DNA of 64,000 bases from Cinnamomum chago. Lineage: Eukaryota; Streptophyta; Magnoliopsida; Laurales; Lauraceae. The position numbers were made by a program, and so were the translations under genes. Positions 29,301 to 37,746 of the stretch are shown here, piece by piece. Below the pieces are notes generated by a model. That model was not told the origin of the DNA and searched no databases. It saw nothing but the letters and a program-made list of their open reading frames with translations. The DNA lies in the NCBI GenBank assembly GCA_038049695.1, contig CP142453.1, positions 13,767,501 to 13,831,500 of the forward strand. Reading direction: 5' to 3'. Numbering within the stretch: position 1 is the stretch's first letter; each line of letters opens with the position of its first letter.

Positions 29301-32286
29301 TCAAATGGTTAAGAAGTAGTGGAACAAAGGGAGTACAAGTGTGGTGGTTTAGAAGGTGGTGAGGACGATGATGTCAAAACTGAATCTTGCTTAGTTCCAT
29401 CTTATGTTAAGTTCAATACTTCAGACGAACTATAGAATAAAATGGACTTGATGAGGTTAGTTTATGTAAATAGGTGGAGGGTGGGAAATCAGAGAAAACA
29501 ATAAGACAGCCAAATGCATGTGGTGGAGATGCAGATGCTAAGGTGATTTTTTGGAGTAACAAGAAAGGATAGAATTGGGAATAAATAACAAGAGGAACTC
29601 TGGAAGTGATTCTACTAAAAGCGAAAACAAGGGAATGTCTCTTGAAATGGTTTGGGCTTGAACATAGTTGGAAGGTGCTTGTTGTCACAACCTCGAGGCT
29701 AGGTTTGAGTCATGTTACAAATGAAAAAAAAGAAAGAAGACGAAGAAGAAAAGTGTCTAGAAGACTGGAAACAACCCCTCCACAAAGAATTATAAGGTTC
29801 CAGAAGGGGTAAGCTAGTAAAGAGTTGAAACTAGTTAACAATGACATCACATTGTGGGTTGATAGGGAACCCAAGTACTTGACTCCTAGAAGGGATGAGT
29901 GGGGAAATTGTACTCATGAAGCTGAGTCCAGATAGATGGAATGTGGCATCGATGATGATGATTTTGTAAACATGGCTTTACCAGTTGCCCTTTAATTCTG
30001 GAATGGGCGAACGCTTGAGATGGTATTAGTTATTGCTATATGATATCGAAAATGTTGGATTTGTGAAACAAATTTTTTTTAATGGTGGTTTTTATTATTA
30101 GACAGACCATGCCTCAATTTGTCTCATCAGATGGTCTTAGCTATCTCATTGATGGCTTGGAAATGGACGATCACATAGATGGTCTACATGAGTCAATAGA
30201 AAATTCGATAGTTTCTTCCACTGGAACAGATTTCAGGTGTCTCTCTCCCATTCACGAGTCACAGTAGAGCCCTTTCTGGACCACTTGCATCCAGTGGTCC
30301 ACAATTTAAGGAAAACTAGGAATAGTTAGGTTCACTTTAGGGTGAGATTTTGAGCCCTCTTTCTGTCAATGATATCACCCATCATATGGGCTGTTTGATC
30401 ACAGAGAAGTAGGCTCCACATGTTGAATTAGTAGGTTCAATCAAGTAGGTGCAATTTAACATTGTATATCATCTCATGCACCATCAGATTTGTGTGAAAC
30501 CATTATCCTCTAGCTCTTTCGCAATATAATGTTTATTTTACTTGATCAGGAAAAAAAATAATGGTGTCAAGACTAACTCTTCTAATAAATATGCAGATGG
30601 GCAATGAGCTCCTTGACACTCAAGGGTAAAGCTTCTGAACAGGTTCAAGTTGCTTCTGCAAATTCTAACGCATCAGTCATTTCTGCAACCTCCAATACTA
30701 CCTCTGGTGTGTTTTCATTTCTGGTCTAGTTATGTTGCTATTCATTTGTGAAATAAGCCAGTTGGGTTGTTATTATTATTATTTTTCACGTGGACTTCAT
30801 ATTTCTTCTTATTAAATGACTCCTGGCTAACACTGGCTTTAAATAGTCAATCACAGGTGATGTTCTTCTCTAGTCAAGGGGAAATTTGATAGTTTCTCCT
30901 GGTTGTATCTCCCATTCACAATAGAGCTCTCCCATCCATTTACATTTGATAAGATAGAACTTTGGACAGCTAGTTTCTTCCGCAAGTTGTACTTTGTCCA
31001 TAATAAGACCCATGTTACAGGACCACATGCAATTTGTAGCTTCAATAAAATTGTGCTATCTAACATTGTATGTTACCTGTCAATTTACAAAATAAAAATA
31101 TTATATAATTTAAACATTTCTAAAATGTTTTGTGTGCAAGTTTTTTATCTGTGCACCGTGACCGTAAGGCTCATATGTAACAGATCCAATTAATCCAGAC
31201 CAACCTACCCACCTCTGATGCAAGGATGACTTGATTGGAACCATTTTTTGTCTACACCTAATCCGCATGTAGGTCACTCCCTCCCTCCTTCCAATCTCAC
31301 TCCTCCGGTCTTATCCCATGATTGGCATGCATCCAGGTGGGACCCACAAAGGTTACCTCATTCGAAATACTGAACAAGTTTAATATCCCCTATGATGCAC
31401 GGATACTTAAAAATGGGCAACGTATTGTGTTGTATCGTATCCGATACTTGTTATGTGTAAAATCCATGTCCCTTCCGTATCCATGCTATGTCCCTATCAT
31501 ATCCATGCCGTATCCGGGCACCATAGAATATCCCCCTATTTTTACTTTGGCGTGATACTCATTCATGGACTATAAAATAAATAATTTATTTAATAGTATT
31601 TTTCTTTCACTAAACAACTTTGAACAGTGTTATTGTCTTTGTTTATATTTTTAGTTTCTTGTCTGTTAGATTTCATTGGTATATATTACCTGATATTTTA
31701 CCCACTGCCAAACTATGTTGCTTGAGTATGGTGCATATTTTGAAACCTTATGCTGGTACAAGATCTCTGATTCGGCAAATCTCTGAGCATAGGATTGCAG
31801 ATTCAGCATGCTAACAATGTTTGAATTAGGACTCTAATAATCAGTGAGGATTGCAACTGTGTTGTCTTTATTATACGTGGGTCATTCCAACTAATCTGTT
31901 CAAATTCCAAAAGGAAAGGCATGCTAACAATGTTTGAATTAGGACTCTAATAATCAATGAGGATTGCAACTGTGTTGTCTTTATTATACGTGGGTCATTC
32001 CAACTACTCCGTTCAAATGTAGCTGGCAACATTTCTCACCAGCTTCAACTCCTAAGTTCATCTTAGGAATCTTTGATATTGTACCTGAAAATATGCTTTT
32101 GATCTTCAAGTGGGGGGTTTCTACATGTGGATCTCATTGTTTTCCAGTTGATACACCTTAACCCCATAACAATTCAGATCTGAAGTTGCCTTTAATTGAA
32201 ATGATGAAGATCAGAAGATTTCAGTTATCCATTATTTGGCCTCTTTTTACTTTTTTTTTTTTTTTAATGTGGGCAGATGGTTTTTT

Positions 32287-32319
<33 letters not shown>

Positions 32320-33892
32320 GTCGGCAGATTTTTTTTTTTCACTTGTCTATTTGCAGGCCATAGATCAAAGAGGTTTTCTTCACATTAGATACATTATTGT
32401 AGTGCATCATATTTGGTCCCTCAAATTACTGATCCTTGGCCTCTTTTGAAAATATTCAAGACCGAGTATCATATACTCATTTCAAAGATTACTTTATTGC
32501 TTGTTCATCTGTGTTCATCCATTGAACTGATTAACTTTATTTTGCGTTCTTGTTCAATTGTTTGTAGTGATGGGTACTGCAGATAGAGTACCTGTGCCTG
32601 AGAGTTTGAGCAACGAACCTGCAGATCAGCCTGCTCCTCCCTCTCCAACATCAACAGATGGTTGGGGAGAACTTGAAAATGGAATCCATGATGAGCATGA
32701 TGCTGATAAAGATGGGTGGGACGACCTCGAGCCCATTGAGGAACACAGGCCCCCTCTGGCCCTTGCCCACATACAAGCTGCTCAAAAACGACCAGTGGTA
32801 CAACCGAAACAGCAAGGTAAACATCAACTTTTACTGCTGACCTAATAGATGGCTGTTTTCTTGCCCAGCAGTACATTTAGTTTGTGCTCTCATAGCTAGG
32901 CCATATGTAGTGATGATCTCAATCACTTAATAGATAGGCTATGCCCTAGCTTCACTTCTACTACTAACTATGCTGACAAACTGAAAATGGACTCACCTGT
33001 TGGGCCCTTTTTATTAATTGGAATCCATTGGCTATTTTATGATTTTAATATGGAGAAAATTGCTCCTATTCTTATTTATGATGGGGCCTACCTCCTGATG
33101 CTCCTGATCTACATATTACAAACATTGGGCTCCTGCGTTTTTAGTGTATCATCCTTTTGCCAATGAATTGCTTCACCCAGGAAGCATTCGTAAGGTCTGG
33201 GTATCCTTACACTCACCTTGGCCTTTATGTTGAAGCAACGTGAAACCTGCAGCATGCAACTTTGACTAATGTGGAGGATCTGGATTGCTCACCAGGTGTC
33301 GCCATTATGTGCGTGTCTTTTGAAAAGTCTATGTACTATATCATGAACACATCATGTTTAGCCCAATATACCCTATTCACTACGCTATTCACAAGAAAGT
33401 GCTGAATTGTTTCTAGGCCTTTGGCAGTTTAGCTAGGGGAAAACCTGGTTATTGAAGCTTGTCATGAGTCATGAAAAATGTAAAAGAGCGGTTCTTTTTT
33501 TTTTTTTTATCATTTCAGTTTCGAGTTTGAAACCCAAAAATACAGTGAAGCTGGCAAAGCAAGAAGACGGTGATCTTTGGGGTTCAATTGCTGCACCTGC
33601 GCCAAAGACAACATCAAAACCTTTGAGTGCAAAGGCTGCACTAACAACCGAAGATGATGATGATGATCCATGGGGTTCTATTGCTGCACCCGCACCAAAA
33701 ACAACGTCGAGACCTCTTCATGTAAAGTCGGCCACAACAAGCAACGATGATGATCCATGGGCTGCCATTGCAGCACCCCCACCAGCAACCAAGGCCAAGC
33801 CACTTGTTGCAGGCCGGGGGCGAGGAGCAAAACCTAGTGCCCCAAAATTGGGTGCTCAGAAAATTAATCGTGCATCGTCCATGGGAAAATGA
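2603..33892 (+). CDS. CTEXP: SCY1-like pseudokinase with HEAT repeats (SCYL1/CTEXP family), 5' end outside the window
   Basis: Twenty exons join in frame to give 785 residues: 2603-2701, 3115-3266, 3335-3407, 6849-6971, 9468-9576, 10674-10753, 11018-11099, 14824-14963, 15084-15194, 16433-16549, 16700-16789, 20629-20682, 20892-20966, 21373-21448, 22116-22215, 25548-25617, 27260-27333, 30597-30706, 32568-32816, 33519-33892. Every intron has GT-AG ends. About 40 N-terminal residues are upstream; the Arabidopsis relative At2g40730 has about 800. The kinase-like part (residues 1 to about 210) is catalytically dead: VSIF replaces the VAIK lysine motif, HGNVC replaces HRD, and no DFG is present. HEAT-like helices follow (about 240-540, e.g. 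[23 protein letters not shown]). The tail (about 560-785) is low-complexity, with repeated acidic DPWGSIA motifs and a basic GRGRG end. Family members act in nuclear tRNA export and Golgi/COPI traffic; the role here is inferred from homology. No nonsense or frameshift was seen. Introns reach 3.8 kb and are full of repeats. Confidence 0.95.
3434..3640. repeat. Direct tandem repeat, unit about 104 bp, two copies
   Basis: Both copies carry CTACATTTGCATTC, then a GTTCTAAGTG word, then GGTTCATCAGATGTG, then ACTGTTCTTAGAGCTAAC. They are adjacent in the same orientation and differ at a modest number of positions. Confidence 0.8.
4287..5050. repeat. Tandem duplication, offset 360 bp, inside a CTEXP intron
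   Basis: Copy 1 starts at 4287 and copy 2 at 4647, both with GTTTGAATAATGA. Each copy contains an open stretch encoding a shared peptide core, [12 protein letters not shown] followed by a [10 protein letters not shown] segment (4372-4656 and 4728-4958). Copy 2 has about 60 extra bases near 4895-4955. Both run into a CTGCTGCC-rich then CT-rich segment. I do not recognise the peptide and see no intact gene, so it is treated as part of a repeat. Confidence 0.75.
5293..5556. repeat. Degenerate satellite, period about 33-35 bp, about eight units
   Basis: Units follow the pattern GCCAAATTTCA, then TTTAATAGGAAAT, then a GGGCC-rich end. Unit lengths are mostly 33-34 bp. The same satellite recurs at about 19500-19800 inside an inverted-repeat element, which links the two introns. 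Confidence 0.75.
7615..7695 (+). repeat. tRNA-derived SINE-like repeat, copy 1
   Basis: This copy carries the family core GTTGCAATCACAGGGTT and the box B-like GGGTTCGTGTC, then an A-rich tail of A and G. It belongs with the copies near 10199, 21775, 23585, 26955 and 29650. Confidence 0.5.
8200..8950 (-). mobile_element. Degenerate L1-type LINE fragment, RNase H region
   Basis: Read on the - strand, broken frames give fragments like the C-terminal RNase H region of plant L1 polyproteins: a KPNFDG segment, then a T-N-AA pattern with many stops between. The 3' side ends near a T-rich stretch on the + strand, consistent with an antisense insertion. Frames are heavily interrupted, so this is a remnant. 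The assignment rests on short motifs only. Confidence 0.4.
10199..10308 (+). repeat. tRNA-derived SINE-like repeat, copy 2 (best box A)
   Basis: This copy begins GCCCTGTAGCTCAGTAAGAA, with TAGCTCAGT close to the tRNA box A consensus. About 60 bases later comes GGGTTTTGAGTC, close to box B. A tail of AAAG repeats ends it. This head-box A-box B-tail layout is that of tRNA-derived SINEs. It is not a functional tRNA gene, because the cloverleaf arms do not pair. Confidence 0.65.
11221..11500. repeat. GA-rich tract, 29-base poly-G run and adjacent direct repeat
   Basis: A GA/GGGA-rich tract is followed by an uninterrupted run of 29 G (11282-11310). The next block (11311-11387) is repeated at about 11424-11500, with an extra half copy between, around the word TTGTTGATTGTCAA. 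It lies in an intron. The G run could form a quadruplex, or its length could be a sequencing artefact. Confidence 0.85.
12147..12290. repeat. Tandem duplication, unit about 72 bp
   Basis: Two adjacent copies share TTCCTTTGGAAAAGAAGAG, then CTGCTTATTTCACACTGG, then CTTCAATCTCTTCAAAGCTC. They lie in the 11100-14823 intron of CTEXP. Confidence 0.85.
12334..12830. repeat. Tandem duplication, unit 255 bp
   Basis: Copy 1 starts at 12334 and copy 2 at 12589, both with CTGAATATCTTCGTTTC. They stay similar through GTGGTTCCATATTCTAC and TGCAGTGGATCTTCACCT. Copy 2 has a few indels. No protein-coding relic is evident. Confidence 0.85.
12831..14823. other. Distal part of a CTEXP intron, repeat-derived
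   Basis: No exon is visible. Segments at about 13080-13260 and 13840-13920 are rich in GGGTCCCAC/GGGCC words typical of dispersed repeats in this window. From about 13970 to 14340 the sequence has LTR-like character (TAATAAAATT followed by a GAACTGCGTC end), but no LTR boundaries or internal domain could be found. The open frame at 14568-14969 is chance extension upstream of the true exon at 14824. Confidence 0.4.
16041..16169 (+). mobile_element. RTE-type LINE 3' end fragment
   Basis: The fragment contains CCCAAGCGCGGATAAAGG and ends GCCCCAATGTAGTTGGGAAA, then AGGCTTTGATGATGATG. The closing motif with a short GAT/ATG trinucleotide tail is a typical plant RTE 3' terminus. There is no coding part. 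Confidence 0.7.
18799..20135. mobile_element. Non-autonomous inverted-repeat DNA transposon, 1.34 kb, with 10-bp target duplication
   Basis: The element is flanked by CATACAAACA on both sides (18789-18798 and 20136-20145). The left end reads TGGATGAAAATATCGCTACG. The right end, read in reverse complement, is CAAGGATGAAAATAGCGGTA. The two share GGATGAAAATA and continue as GC-rich CGCTACG/GGCGG sequence for roughly 100 bp. The interior holds two copies of a roughly 80-bp purine-rich block (about 18935-19105), a GCA/GGC-rich stretch, a pyrimidine tract and a 33-bp-period satellite. No transposase was found. The 9-10 bp duplication suggests a Mutator-type origin (inference). Confidence 0.75.
19500..19800. 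repeat. 33-bp-period satellite, second locus
   Basis: Units of 33 bp such as TTAGCCAAGTTTC followed by TTTAATTAGAAATA and a GGGC-rich end match the satellite at 5293-5556 in pattern and period. Here it forms the interior of the inverted-repeat element. Confidence 0.65.
21775..21845 (+). repeat. tRNA-derived SINE-like repeat, copy 3
   Basis: The family words GAAAGGTGCTCAATATAGCA, ACCTCGAGGT and the box B-like TTTGGGTCGTGTTA are present. The tail is weak. It lies between two coding exons of CTEXP. Confidence 0.45.
22811..22863 (+). mobile_element. RTE-type LINE 3' end, short
   Basis: CCAACCCCAATTTGATGTGA followed by CAAGGATAAGATGATGATGATGA matches the closing motif of RTE elements, with a GAT trinucleotide tail. 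Only the terminal part remains. Confidence 0.5.
23105..23500 (+). repeat. Possible solo LTR or LTR fragment
   Basis: The block has CATTATAAATATTG as a TATA-like centre, then TTAATAGAATTTCC and a GC-richer end, with TTTGGTTTCCTAG words resembling the middle of Copia LTRs. No TG..CA boundary with target duplication could be fixed, so this stays tentative. Confidence 0.3.
23585..23675 (+). repeat. tRNA-derived SINE-like repeat, copy 4
   Basis: The family core is nearly intact: GCAGTTGGAAGGTGCTCAGT, CAACCACAAGGTTGTGGG and box B GGGCTCGAGTC, then CATGTTTCCATTC and an A-rich tail. Confidence 0.65.
24709..25318. repeat. Tandem duplication, unit 307 bp
   Basis: Copy 1 begins at 24709 and copy 2 at 25016, both with AAAGAAACAGTATAGAAG. 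They remain highly similar to the end (GGAAGGCCATCGTA versus GGAAAGCCATCGTA). Copy 2 lacks a few T residues near 25150. This is a recent local duplication in an intron. Confidence 0.9.
25618..27259. other. Intron of CTEXP with CA microsatellite and short duplications
   Basis: A (CA)n tract lies at about 25811-25833. It is followed by two copies of a 37-38 bp unit containing GGTTAACACACTATGAACCC. A GAGGAA hexamer repeat is at about 26156-26182, and a direct repeat with about 190-bp offset spans 26280-26620 (shared CCATGAGGATCTAAG). A SINE-like copy sits near 26955. Confidence 0.65.
26955..27015 (+). repeat. tRNA-derived SINE-like repeat, copy 5 (partial)
   Basis: AAAGGTGCTTACTATTGCAA, CCACAAGGTTGC and the box B-like TTTCAAGTCACAC match the family core. 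The head and tail are missing or diverged. Confidence 0.45.
27590..28150 (-). mobile_element. L1-type LINE remnant, RNase H C-terminal part
   Basis: The - strand frame at 28140-27859 is open for 93 codons and contains [11 protein letters not shown], like the LADIR segment near the end of the plant L1 RNase H domain. A tail with an A-rich end on the - strand lies near 27600. A second, similar segment (CAACTGTCAGCTGCACTATT and CAAGTTGTCATCTGCACTATT) suggests an internal duplication. Confidence 0.4.
29290..29962 (+). mobile_element. Degenerate RTE-type LINE remnant with inserted SINE-like repeat
   Basis: LLKWFG (in a frame at 29606) resembles the LRWFGHV motif of RTE tails. The 3' end, about 29880-29962, reads ATGAAGCTGAGTCCAGATAG and closes with GATGATGATG as RTE ends do. 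Frames are broken throughout. The SINE-like copy 6 lies directly after the WFG motif. Confidence 0.4.
29650..29745 (+). repeat. tRNA-derived SINE-like repeat, copy 6
   Basis: TAGTTGGAAGGTGCTTGTTG, CACAACCTCGAGGCTA, box B-like GGTTTGAGTCATGTT and a tail of A with GAAAG. It appears to sit inside an RTE remnant. Confidence 0.6.
30707..32567. other. Intron of CTEXP with tandem duplication and dispersed repeat
   Basis: No exon is visible. A repeat at about 31380-31520 (GTATTGTGTTGTATCGTATC) has a relative near 48800-48880. A 113-bp tandem duplication is at 31806-32020. A poly-T tract (about 32250) and a (CT)n tract (about 32289-32318) precede the next exon. Confidence 0.55.
31806..32020. repeat. 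Tandem duplication, unit 113 bp
   Basis: GCATGCTAACAATGTTTGAA begins at 31806 and again at 31919. Both copies continue through GGATTGCAACTGTGTTGTC and CGTGGGTCATTCCAACTA with few differences. Confidence 0.9.
32817..33518. other. Last intron of CTEXP
   Basis: It starts GTAAAC and ends with a T-rich tract and TTTCAG. I see nothing recognisable in it. The open frame that starts upstream at 33452 includes intron sequence, so its first methionine is not a real start. Confidence 0.6.
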
Positions 33893-34389
33893 CAAAAGAG
33901 AAAAAAAAGAAAAAAGAGATGCAACTTTTAGGTGGTCGATTTGCTTGAGGGCTTCAATGCCATCAGGATTTGTAATATTCTTTTTAACATTTATTTGTAA
34001 TAATTTTCCAGTGTATCTTTAGGCTTTCTTTAACTTCTAATTTTGAAAGTGTGTTTGGAAAGGTTTGTCTTTTTTTACCATTGTAACGAATAGCTTGTGT
34101 CTTTCTGAAAAAAAGTATTAGAAATGCATGTATAAGTCCAAGTTTGTCAAGGTTTTACTTTTTCTTCTCAGCATTTTCTATTGTGGGTGTGGATTTCTTT
34201 CAAAAAGAAAAAATAAAATAAAATATAGGTACTGGTGTACTGACTCCAGGTCAAGTGACTTTCACGGATCCCAGATGGAAGAAAGGCTGTTATTGGTTCC
34301 AAAACAGGGTTTGTAATGACAATTAAATATCGGACACCTTACACCACCATAGTTGAGTGGTGTTGGTATTTTGGTATCACGCACATATA

Positions 34390-34735
34390 GAGATGTAAAT
34401 GGGTCTCCGATTATCCGGAGGTTCCGACTCGTTAAAAACCGGGTCTGGGTCTTTATTTAGGTCCTGATAAGTAAATGGGTCCGGATCTAGTTTCACCATG
34501 GTTAGGACCCGAGACCTGATATATTACCTTAATTTTCGAAAAAAAAATTTAAAACTATATTTTTTTAAATATCATTCTCTATCTACACCCAAATCCGGAT
34601 TTAGATCCGTACCATATATGGTTTTAGTTTCGGAGCTAAGAAACTGGTTTCGAAACGGCTCCGGGTCTGGACCCGGTTCCACCTTCTCCTTAACGGTTGG
34701 TGGGCCTTGACCGGAACCAACCCATTTACCACCCT
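34390..34735. repeat. MITE-like element with GTAAATGGGT ends
   Basis: The left end has ATGTAAATGGGTC and the right end has AACCCATTTACCACC in inverted orientation. The interior is rich in CCGG/GGGTCC words. A target duplication could not be fixed. Confidence 0.45.
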
Positions 34736-35439
34736 ACACACATGCCCTAGAACTGATGCCTGAGTGTTCAGGTAGGTGTCTCACTCCACACTCCTTGCCA
34801 ATAGGCCAACTGAGCCAAATAAAAAAAAAAATCATCATTGGTCAAATTAAGTAAAAGTTAAGGTGGAAATAGTCTAAATTGTTGCTTCTGAGTAGATCAC
34901 AAGCAACGTTCAATGGCCATGTGGTTGTTTTTACATTGCCCTTTCGATTTAGAAAGGAAGAAATAGAAAAAAAATGAAGCATTCAGATGTTGCTGGTTAA
35001 AGCATTCACCTACTTTTAGGGGTCGATTGGCATTTACGCATGCACATCTCTTGACATGTGAAATTGAGTATAACGAATATTTCAATGTTTTTCAATAATT
35101 TCTCAAGAATCCATGATTCAATCAAGAGAGAGGATTTGACACCTTTTTGGCCTTCTGATGAAGATAGACGGTTCGGATCGTCGACAAAATGCCAGAATGG
35201 TAGCACTTGAGTCTATACTTTTTTGCAAATATCTTACAAAATGTGGTCAATCAATGGATGAAATATGAAGCCATTTTGGCCTTCTAAAAGGGATGGATGA
35301 TTTGGAGGCTCAGAAAAAGTGTGCTGCCAAAATAATCACCTTCTATTTTACACTATAACATACCAACGTTCTAGAGTTCTTTACACTTTTTCAGGATCCA
35401 TGATGAATCAAGATGTCAAATTTGATCCCTTACCCTATA

Positions 35440-35790
35440 TTTGGGAAGTGGGGAGGGGAGGGGAGGGGAGGGAAAATTAATTTTCCCTCCTCTTGTTTGG
35501 GAAGTCAAAAAGTAGGGGGAAGAAAAGTGAAAAAGTAAGGTTTTTTTTTTTTGTGAGATAAAGAGAAAATTACCATTTTATCGTTACTTTTATAAAAACT
35601 TCGAAATTATATTTTATAGACAAATGGCAGTTTTGTAATTTTTCAACTTTTCCCCTCCTTCACCCCCCCCCCCCCCCCCCCCCCCCCCCCCACCCCTTTT
35701 TGCGGGGGGGGGGGGGGGGGAGGGGAATTTTCACCCATTTTCTCCTCCCCCCCACCCCACCATTTTCCCTCCCCCTTTCCCAAACACCCT
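35440..35790. repeat. GC-rich inverted-repeat (MITE-like) element with poly-C/poly-G hairpin
   Basis: The left end, TTTGGGAAGTGGGGAGGG, is mirrored by the right end CCCTCCCCCTTTCCCAAA. A perfect 24-bp palindrome centred on AAAATTAATTTT lies at 35467-35490. A run of 29 C (35663-35691) is followed after 12 bases by a run of 17 G (35704-35720), which can pair. Related ends are common in small plant DNA elements; the superfamily is not clear. Confidence 0.6.
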
Positions 35791-36622
35791 CTAATGGCTG
35801 CCTTTTTGGCTTTTCACACAGGGTGAAAGTTTCAGAGCCTAAAAATAGGGTCACAGAAGTCCAAAACGGTACATTTTAGAGTCTCTTACTTTCTCACAAA
35901 ATACTTCAAGTAAAAAAAAAAATCGATATTATTGATGAAATAATTATTCAAATTTGACCCTTAAACAGTTTTTGGCCTTCTAAAGGGGATAAACTGTTTA
36001 AATATTGGTTGAAATATGATGGTGTACTATGCCTTCCTCAGATAGATCATGCATTTTAAGACTAAATTGGATGCTAATACTCACTGTATATACATAAATC
36101 AATTCTGGCTGCTCTTTTTATATTTTTGGTACTCCAGCTATAGGGGCCCCGTACCCCTACTTGGTTGAGGGTAGTTGACCTTGGGCGAGGTGATGGATGT
36201 AAGCCTCTCTTGAGGGTAGTAGACCTTAGATGAGGTGATTGGTGCCGGAAGTAGGCTTTGCATTAGGTAAGAAAGGCCTATGGTGTAGGATAGTGGCTTG
36301 CCTAGGGTTGGATCCGTGGGATGGCTGTCCAGTTTTAAATCCTTCTTAGGATTAGGGCTAGTTTGACACTTTATTAGCATAATGAAAGTTAAGTAATGCC
36401 TCCATTTTTCAGATAAGATGTCATATCAAAAACATTTTAATTCAAAACACTCTCCATCTTTTAAAAAAAAATCAAAAGTCAATCATCTTTATCTATTAAA
36501 ATATAAAAAAATTCTACTTTTCCATACAAAAAATTAAAAAATTTAATAACAAACAACTAAAAAAAAACTATCGTAATTTAATTATATTTTATTATTTTTT
36601 CAAAATAAAGTTTAGTGCACTA

Positions 36623-36716
36623 CGACACGACAGTATTAGTAGAGTTACCGAACCGACCGGCAGCTATTGTTATCGGCCACCGCCCAGCATTTAACTCAAA
36701 CCAAACTGTCGTGTCG
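36623..36716. repeat. Perfect 12-bp inverted repeat
   Basis: CGACACGACAGT at 36623-36634 pairs exactly with ACTGTCGTGTCG at 36705-36716, with a 70-bp spacer containing CCGACCGGCAG. It lies about 1 kb upstream of the GOST start codon. Confidence 0.8.
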
Positions 36717-37712
36717 CTCAGGTAATTTACATTGTACCAAACTTGGATTAGGTGGTCGTCCTAACTACTGATTTAGGTGCTCCTTCTCTCTTCTCACACG
36801 TCCCATGCTCATCCTCGCTGAATATATTATATTATAGAGGGCGGTCTCCCTCTAGGATTTGGCTCCACTTTTAAAACTCACATTAAAAATCTTAATCCAC
36901 CTTCAAAAACCCATATCAGAATTTGGGTTTGGGTCTCCTCATGTGGCCTATTTCTTTTGTGAATTTTTTTGAGAATTTCTCAATATGATGTGATATTTTG
37001 TCCCTTACAATCTCTAAATATCATGTTACTTTACTAGTATTTTTGAATTTTAACCACACAAAATGTTCCAAATAATCTTTGAAAATTTAAAAATTCCACC
37101 GTCATTTTAGTTTGGTGGAAATTCTTTATGCTAAGTAAAAAAAAAAAACATCTTAGAATTCTACTATGCTTTCTTGAATTCCATAAAAGAAACATGCCTT
37201 AGAAGTTATATAAATTTTTTTGAATTTGTCCACAAAATCAAACTATATTTATTTAGATACACCCCCTTCAAATGTAAACCTAGGCCTGAACTTAGGCCCA
37301 CCAATGTTAATTAGCCTTGCATCTAACCATTGTGTTGGAACCTCGTTGAATTAATTTTTTAAAAAAACCTTCTCATTATCCATTGTTCGTTTTTATAAGA
37401 TCTCATCGCTCATAAGTTTTCTCTCTTTTCTGTTAACAGAGAGTTCCCAGCCCTTTGGGATGACTATCGCCCATGGTTGAAATGGAAATAACAAAGCATC
37501 TTATCCTCCTTTAATCCAATGATGATCATTGCCCCATCTGGGATTATATTTACAAACCCTCCAATTAATTGGACCAGCATTGAAATGAACGGTTCCGATT
37601 CAAAAATTGCCATCTCCAACATCACTTAGAAGATGGAAGACCACCGAAATTCCTAGTGACTAGGACCACCGATCCCTGCTCAAAGATATCAGCGGACTCG
37701 AGTGATTCGCAC

Positions 37713-37714
<2 letters not shown>

Positions 37715-37743
<29 letters not shown>
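37715..37743 (+). repeat. (GA)n microsatellite directly before the GOST start codon
   Basis: An uninterrupted AG dinucleotide run reaches the ATG at 37744. It probably lies in the 5' UTR. GA runs are common in plant 5' UTRs and core promoters. The run opens an upstream frame, but the methionine at 37744 is the first in-frame ATG. Confidence 0.85.

Positions 37744-37746
<3 letters not shown>

Larger units (their letters stand above)
27334..30596. other. Intron of CTEXP with L1 and RTE remnants
   Basis: No exon is visible. It holds an antisense L1 remnant (about 27590-28150), a repeat with GGTTTGGCTCCAAACTG words near 28340-28880 that is shared with other introns, and an RTE-like remnant with a SINE copy (about 29290-29962). 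Confidence 0.5.
33893..37743. other. Region between CTEXP and the GOST gene
   Basis: The first few hundred bases are the presumed CTEXP 3' UTR, with AATAAAATAAAATA near 34210. It then holds a small repeat with GTAAATGGGT at one end and ACCCATTTAC at the other (about 34390-34735), a GC-rich inverted-repeat element (about 35440-35790), a small direct repeat near 36162-36245 (GAGGGTAGT..GACCTT), a 12-bp inverted repeat (36623/36705), and AT-rich sequence to 37400. No protein-coding gene is evident. Confidence 0.55.

Noticed and set aside
32505..32876. Antisense frame of 123 codons
   Set aside because: It is the shadow of the CTEXP exon at 32568-32816 and resembles no protein.
35660..35854. Antisense frame with poly-glycine and poly-proline
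   Set aside because: It is a direct product of the poly-C and poly-G runs and not a gene.
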